A stretch of DNA of 8,817 nucleotides from JAICIG01 sp035532215 (GTDB taxonomy: Bacteria; Planctomycetota; Planctomycetia; Pirellulales; JAICIG01). The first letter of the stretch is position 1; each line of letters starts with the position of its first letter. The notes below the pieces were generated by a model. That model had not been told where the DNA came from. It saw nothing but the letters and a program-made list of their open reading frames with translations, and searched no databases. Shown here one piece after another: positions 5,903 to 8,817 of this stretch. The stretch covers positions 1 to 8,817 of the forward strand of contig DATKRK010000040.1 of assembly GCA_035532215.1 (NCBI GenBank), read 5' to 3'. The position numbers and the translations under genes were made by a program.

Positions 5903-8817
5903 ATGAATGGATTGATTCGAGCGTCGCTAAGGAATCCTTATGCGGTCGTCGTCTTCGCGCTGACGCTTGTCGTGCTCGGGGCGTTGACGCTGACGAGCAT
6001 TCCGATCGACATTCTGCCGGTGTTCAAAAGTCCCGCGGTGCAAGTGCTGACCTTCTACGGCGGCATGCCCGCCGAGGGGATGGAAAAAGACATCACCAAC
6101 CGCATGGAGCGCTGGGCCGGCCAGGCGAACGGCATCAAGGCCCAGGAATCTCGTTCGATCGTCGGGGCCAGCGTGGTGCGGAATTACTTCCACGACGACG
6201 TCGATCCGAACGGGGCCCTGACGCAGGTCAATTCGCTGGCGTTGGGCGTGTTGCCGAACTTGCCGCCGGGCACGCTGCCTCCCGTGGTGCTGCCGTTCGA
6301 TCCGACCAGCACCACGCCGGTCAGCCTGGTGGCCTTGGATAGCGACAAGGAAACCGAGTCGATCCTCTACGACGTAGCTCGTTATGAAGTCCGCAACATG
6401 ATCATGAGCAACCCCGGCGCCTCGGCGCCGGTGGTGTTCGGCGGAAAATTGCGGGCGGTGATGCTCTATCTCGACCGCATCAAGATGCAGGCCCGCCATC
6501 TGTCGCCGATCGACGTGATGGACGCCGTCGAGGATTACAACGTGTTCGTGCCGTCGGGAGACATCAAGATCGGCGGCCAGGACATCGCCTTGATGTCGAA
6601 CTCGATGTTCGACTTCGTGGAGGGCCGCGACGGGATGGGAACCATGCCGTTGGCCGCCCGGCACGGCAACTCCGAGTATTTGCGCGACGTCGCCGAGCCG
6701 AAGGACGCGGCCTTCATCCAAACGAACATCGTCCGCGTCAATGGCCGTCGCCAGGTCTATATTCCGGTTTATCGCCAGATGGGCGCCAGCACCTTGGCGG
6801 TCGTCAATAAACTCAAGGAATCGATCCCGAGCATGCAGGCCCGCTTGACGCGGCCCGATATCGCGCTCAAAGTCGTGATGGATCAGTCGGTTTATGTCCG
6901 CTCTTCGATCGCGGCATTGGTGCAAGAAGGCGCTTTGGGCGCCATCTTGTGTTCGCTGGTGATCTTGTTGTTCCTCGGTCAGTGGCGGATGACGGCGATC
7001 GCCATCATGACGCTGCCGTTGTCGGTCTTGGGCGCCTTGATCTGCCTGCGTTACACGGGGAACACGATCAACGTCATGACGCTGGCCGGCCTGACCTTGG
7101 CGATCGGCCCGATGGTCGATAGCGCCATCATCTGCCTGGAAAACACGCACCGCCATCTTTCGTTGGGCGCGTCGCCGAAGGAAGCCGCCTTCCTAGGCGC
7201 CAGCGAAGTGGCCCTGCCCGAACTGGTCTCGACGATTTGCACCTTCCTCGTGTTGGCGCCTTTGGCTTTGATGCCGGGCATGGGTCAATTCCTGTTCAAG
7301 CCGATGGCCTGCGCCGTGGCCTTTGCCATGATCGTGGCCTATATCCTTTCGCGATCGTTGGTGCCGTCGTTCAGCGCCTTGTTTTTGAAGCCGCACGCCG
7401 CCCATGACGAGCATGGCGGACACGAAGCGCCCGCGGGACTGTTCGCCCGTTGGGAGGCGCTGATCGATCAAGGCATCGCGGCCTATGTCCGCGTGCTCGA
7501 CGTCGTGTTGCAGCATCGCAAGAAAGCGGTCGTCGGCAGCGCCGCTTTGTTGGCGGCCGTGATCGTCCTGCTCGGTCCTCACTTGCGCCGCGACTTCTTC
7601 CCCGAGGTCGACGCAGGCGCCTTCGAAATCGCGGTCCGGGCGCCGACCGGCACGCGGATCGAGCATACGGAGGAAATGCTGACCGAAGTCGAGAACTACG
7701 TTCGCGAGAACATTCCCAAGCACGATTTGCAACTGTTCATTACGGAAATCGGCGTGACGGCCGACTGGTCGGCCGCCTATACGCCCAACGCCGGCCCGAT
7801 GGACGCCGTGGTCAAGGTGCAGCTCAACCCGCACCGCCATCACACGGCGCAGCACTATATCCGCGAACTGCGCGAAGGCTTCGCCCAGGACCCGAAATTC
7901 GCCAAGCTCGAGTTCGCGTTCGACGGCGGCGGCATGATCCGCGGCGCCTTGAACGAGGGCAAGTCGACGCCGGTCAACATCCGCATCACCGGCAAGGACC
8001 AAAAACAAGTCTTCGCCATCGGCGAGTCGATCCGCCAAACGGTCGCCGGCATCGACGGCGTGGTCGATGCGCGAGTCATTCAGCGCATGGACTCCCCGGC
8101 CATGATCATCAACGTCGACCGGGCCAAAGCGGCCGATCTCGGCTTGACTCAGGACGACGTGATGCGGAACGTGATCGCCTCGACGAATTCGAGCATCTCG
8201 TTCAACAAGGGGAATTTTTGGATCGATCCGATCAGCCACAATCAGTATTTCGTCGGCGTGCAATATCCGGAACAAGCGATTCAGACGACGCGCGACGTGC
8301 TGAACATTCCGATCACCGGTTCGCAGCAGCACAAGCAAATTCGCTTGGGCGACATGGCGACCATCAGCCGCACCACGGTCCCCTCGGAAATCAAGCACCA
8401 AAACATCCAGCCCACGATCGACGTCACGCTGGGCGTCGAGGGCCGCGATTTGGGCCACGTCTCCGACGAGATCAACCTCGCGCTCAACCAGTTCGGCAAG
8501 CCCGAGGGCGACGGCGCCTGGGCCACCTACGATCCGAATTCGGACCGGAAGGAAACGATCAAGGGCTCGAAGATCGTGCTCAGCGGCGAATACTCGCGAA
8601 TGCAGGACACCTTCCACAATTTGGGCATCGGACTGGTGCTGGCGACGATGTTGATGTACTTCCTGATGGTCGCCCTCGACAAGTCGTTTGTCGTGCCGGT
8701 GACCGTGATGCTCGTCGTGCCGCTGTCGTTGATCGGCGTCCTGCCGACCTTGTACCTGACCGGCAGCGCCTTGAACGTGCAATCCTTGCTGGGCATCATC
8801 TTCATCGTCGGCATCAA
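5903..8817 (+). CDS. RND-family efflux transporter permease, 3' end beyond window
   Basis: A frame of 971 codons, open to the window edge, encodes an inner-membrane proton-driven RND pump subunit (AcrB/CusA superfamily; ACR_tran). TM1 is at about 13-31 (YAVVVFALTLVVLGALTLTS), followed by the periplasmic porter start IPIDILPVFKSPAVQV and the FYGGMPAEGMEKDITNRME segment. TM2-TM4 span about 343-412, and TM4 carries LTLAIGPMVDSAIICLENT with Asp406 and Glu413. TM7 is at about 542-558, followed by LRRDFFPEVDAGAFEIAVRA, the second-half porter start. The sequence ends in the TM8-TM10 region (NVQSLLGIIFIVGI), so roughly the last 80-120 residues of a family-length protein of about 1,050 are missing. 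The Asp-Ser at 406-407 replaces the Asp-Asp of drug pumps and resembles the single-Asp motif of the metal pump CusA. No membrane-fusion or outer-membrane partner gene precedes it; it could follow downstream. The substrate (metal, drug or other) is not determined. Confidence 0.95.
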   Translation, partial: MNGLIRASLRNPYAVVVFALTLVVLGALTLTSIPIDILPVFKSPAVQVLTFYGGMPAEGMEKDITNRMERWAGQANGIKAQESRSIVGASVVRNYFHDDVDPNGALTQVNSLALGVLPNLPPGTLPPVVLPFDPTSTTPVSLVALDSDKETESILYDVARYEVRNMIMSNPGASAPVVFGGKLRAVMLYLDRIKMQARHLSPIDVMDAVEDYNVFVPSGDIKIGGQDIALMSNSMFDFVEGRDGMGTMPLAARHGNSEYLRDVAEPKDAAFIQTNIVRVNGRRQVYIPVYRQMGASTLAVVNKLKESIPSMQARLTRPDIALKVVMDQSVYVRSSIAALVQEGALGAILCSLVILLFLGQWRMTAIAIMTLPLSVLGALICLRYTGNTINVMTLAGLTLAIGPMVDSAIICLENTHRHLSLGASPKEAAFLGASEVALPELVSTICTFLVLAPLALMPGMGQFLFKPMACAVAFAMIVAYILSRSLVPSFSALFLKPHAAHDEHGGHEAPAGLFARWEALIDQGIAAYVRVLDVVLQHRKKAVVGSAALLAAVIVLLGPHLRRDFFPEVDAGAFEIAVRAPTGTRIEHTEEMLTEVENYVRENIPKHDLQLFITEIGVTADWSAAYTPNAGPMDAVVKVQLNPHRHHTAQHYIRELREGFAQDPKFAKLEFAFDGGGMIRGALNEGKSTPVNIRITGKDQKQVFAIGESIRQTVAGIDGVVDARVIQRMDSPAMIINVDRAKAADLGLTQDDVMRNVIASTNSSISFNKGNFWIDPISHNQYFVGVQYPEQAIQTTRDVLNIPITGSQQHKQIRLGDMATISRTTVPSEIKHQNIQPTIDVTLGVEGRDLGHVSDEINLALNQFGKPEGDGAWATYDPNSDRKETIKGSKIVLSGEYSRMQDTFHNLGIGLVLATMLMYFLMVALDKSFVVPVTVMLVVPLSLIGVLPTLYLTGSALNVQSLLGIIFIVGI

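Noticed and set aside
5927..7156. A 409-codon minus-strand open frame opposite the first part of the RND gene
   Set aside because: It has the same His/Arg/Asp-rich shadow composition and lies entirely under a confident gene.
7193..8782. A 529-codon minus-strand open frame opposite the RND gene
   Set aside because: Its translation is extremely rich in His, Arg, Asp and Gln with no domain. It is the expected antisense shadow of a GC-rich membrane-protein gene whose own frame shows strong family features.

Overview
The window looks like part of the chromosome of a planctomycete, probably a Pirellulales-type genome. The main clue is a family of intergenic palindromic repeats. Their inner stem (AACCCGAAGCGCCAGCGAGG and its complement) reads in translation as the 'TNPKRQRG'-like peptide that I associate with spurious short ORFs in planctomycete genomes. 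High GC, sparse Shine-Dalgarno sequences and large intergenic gaps also fit. This assignment rests on recognition, not on a database search.

Layout, left to right. (1) A D-2-hydroxyacid dehydrogenase gene on the minus strand (102-1073). (2) A gap of about 520 bases holding repeat copy 1 (1403-1540) and a short piece of a second repeat family. (3) An extended-SDR NAD(P)-dependent epimerase/dehydratase on the plus strand (1598-2602). (4) A different palindromic element (2657-2813) filling the gap between convergent genes. (5) A two-component operon on the minus strand: a membrane histidine kinase (3571-5007) and a response regulator (2822-3574), joined by a 4-base ATGA overlap. (6) A gap of about 900 bases (5008-5902) holding repeat copy 2 (5451-5571), a possible decayed coding relic and otherwise nothing assignable. 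(7) The first 971 codons of an RND-family efflux permease on the plus strand (5903 to the window end), running off the edge.

How the genes relate. The kinase and regulator clearly form one signalling pair: a periplasmic Cache-like sensor, a HisKA/HATPase core, and a receiver joined directly to a Fis-type DNA-binding domain with no sigma-54 AAA+ module. The pair is divergent from the RND pump gene, so pump regulation is a reasonable hypothesis, but the gap is long and no operator was identified. The dehydrogenase and epimerase are single genes with no visible functional link to the rest.

No CRISPR array, rRNA, tRNA, transposase or obvious new defence system was seen. The most unusual material is the set of CTAG-bounded palindromic elements, which share a TGACAAAGC module and show signs of mosaic or nested insertion.
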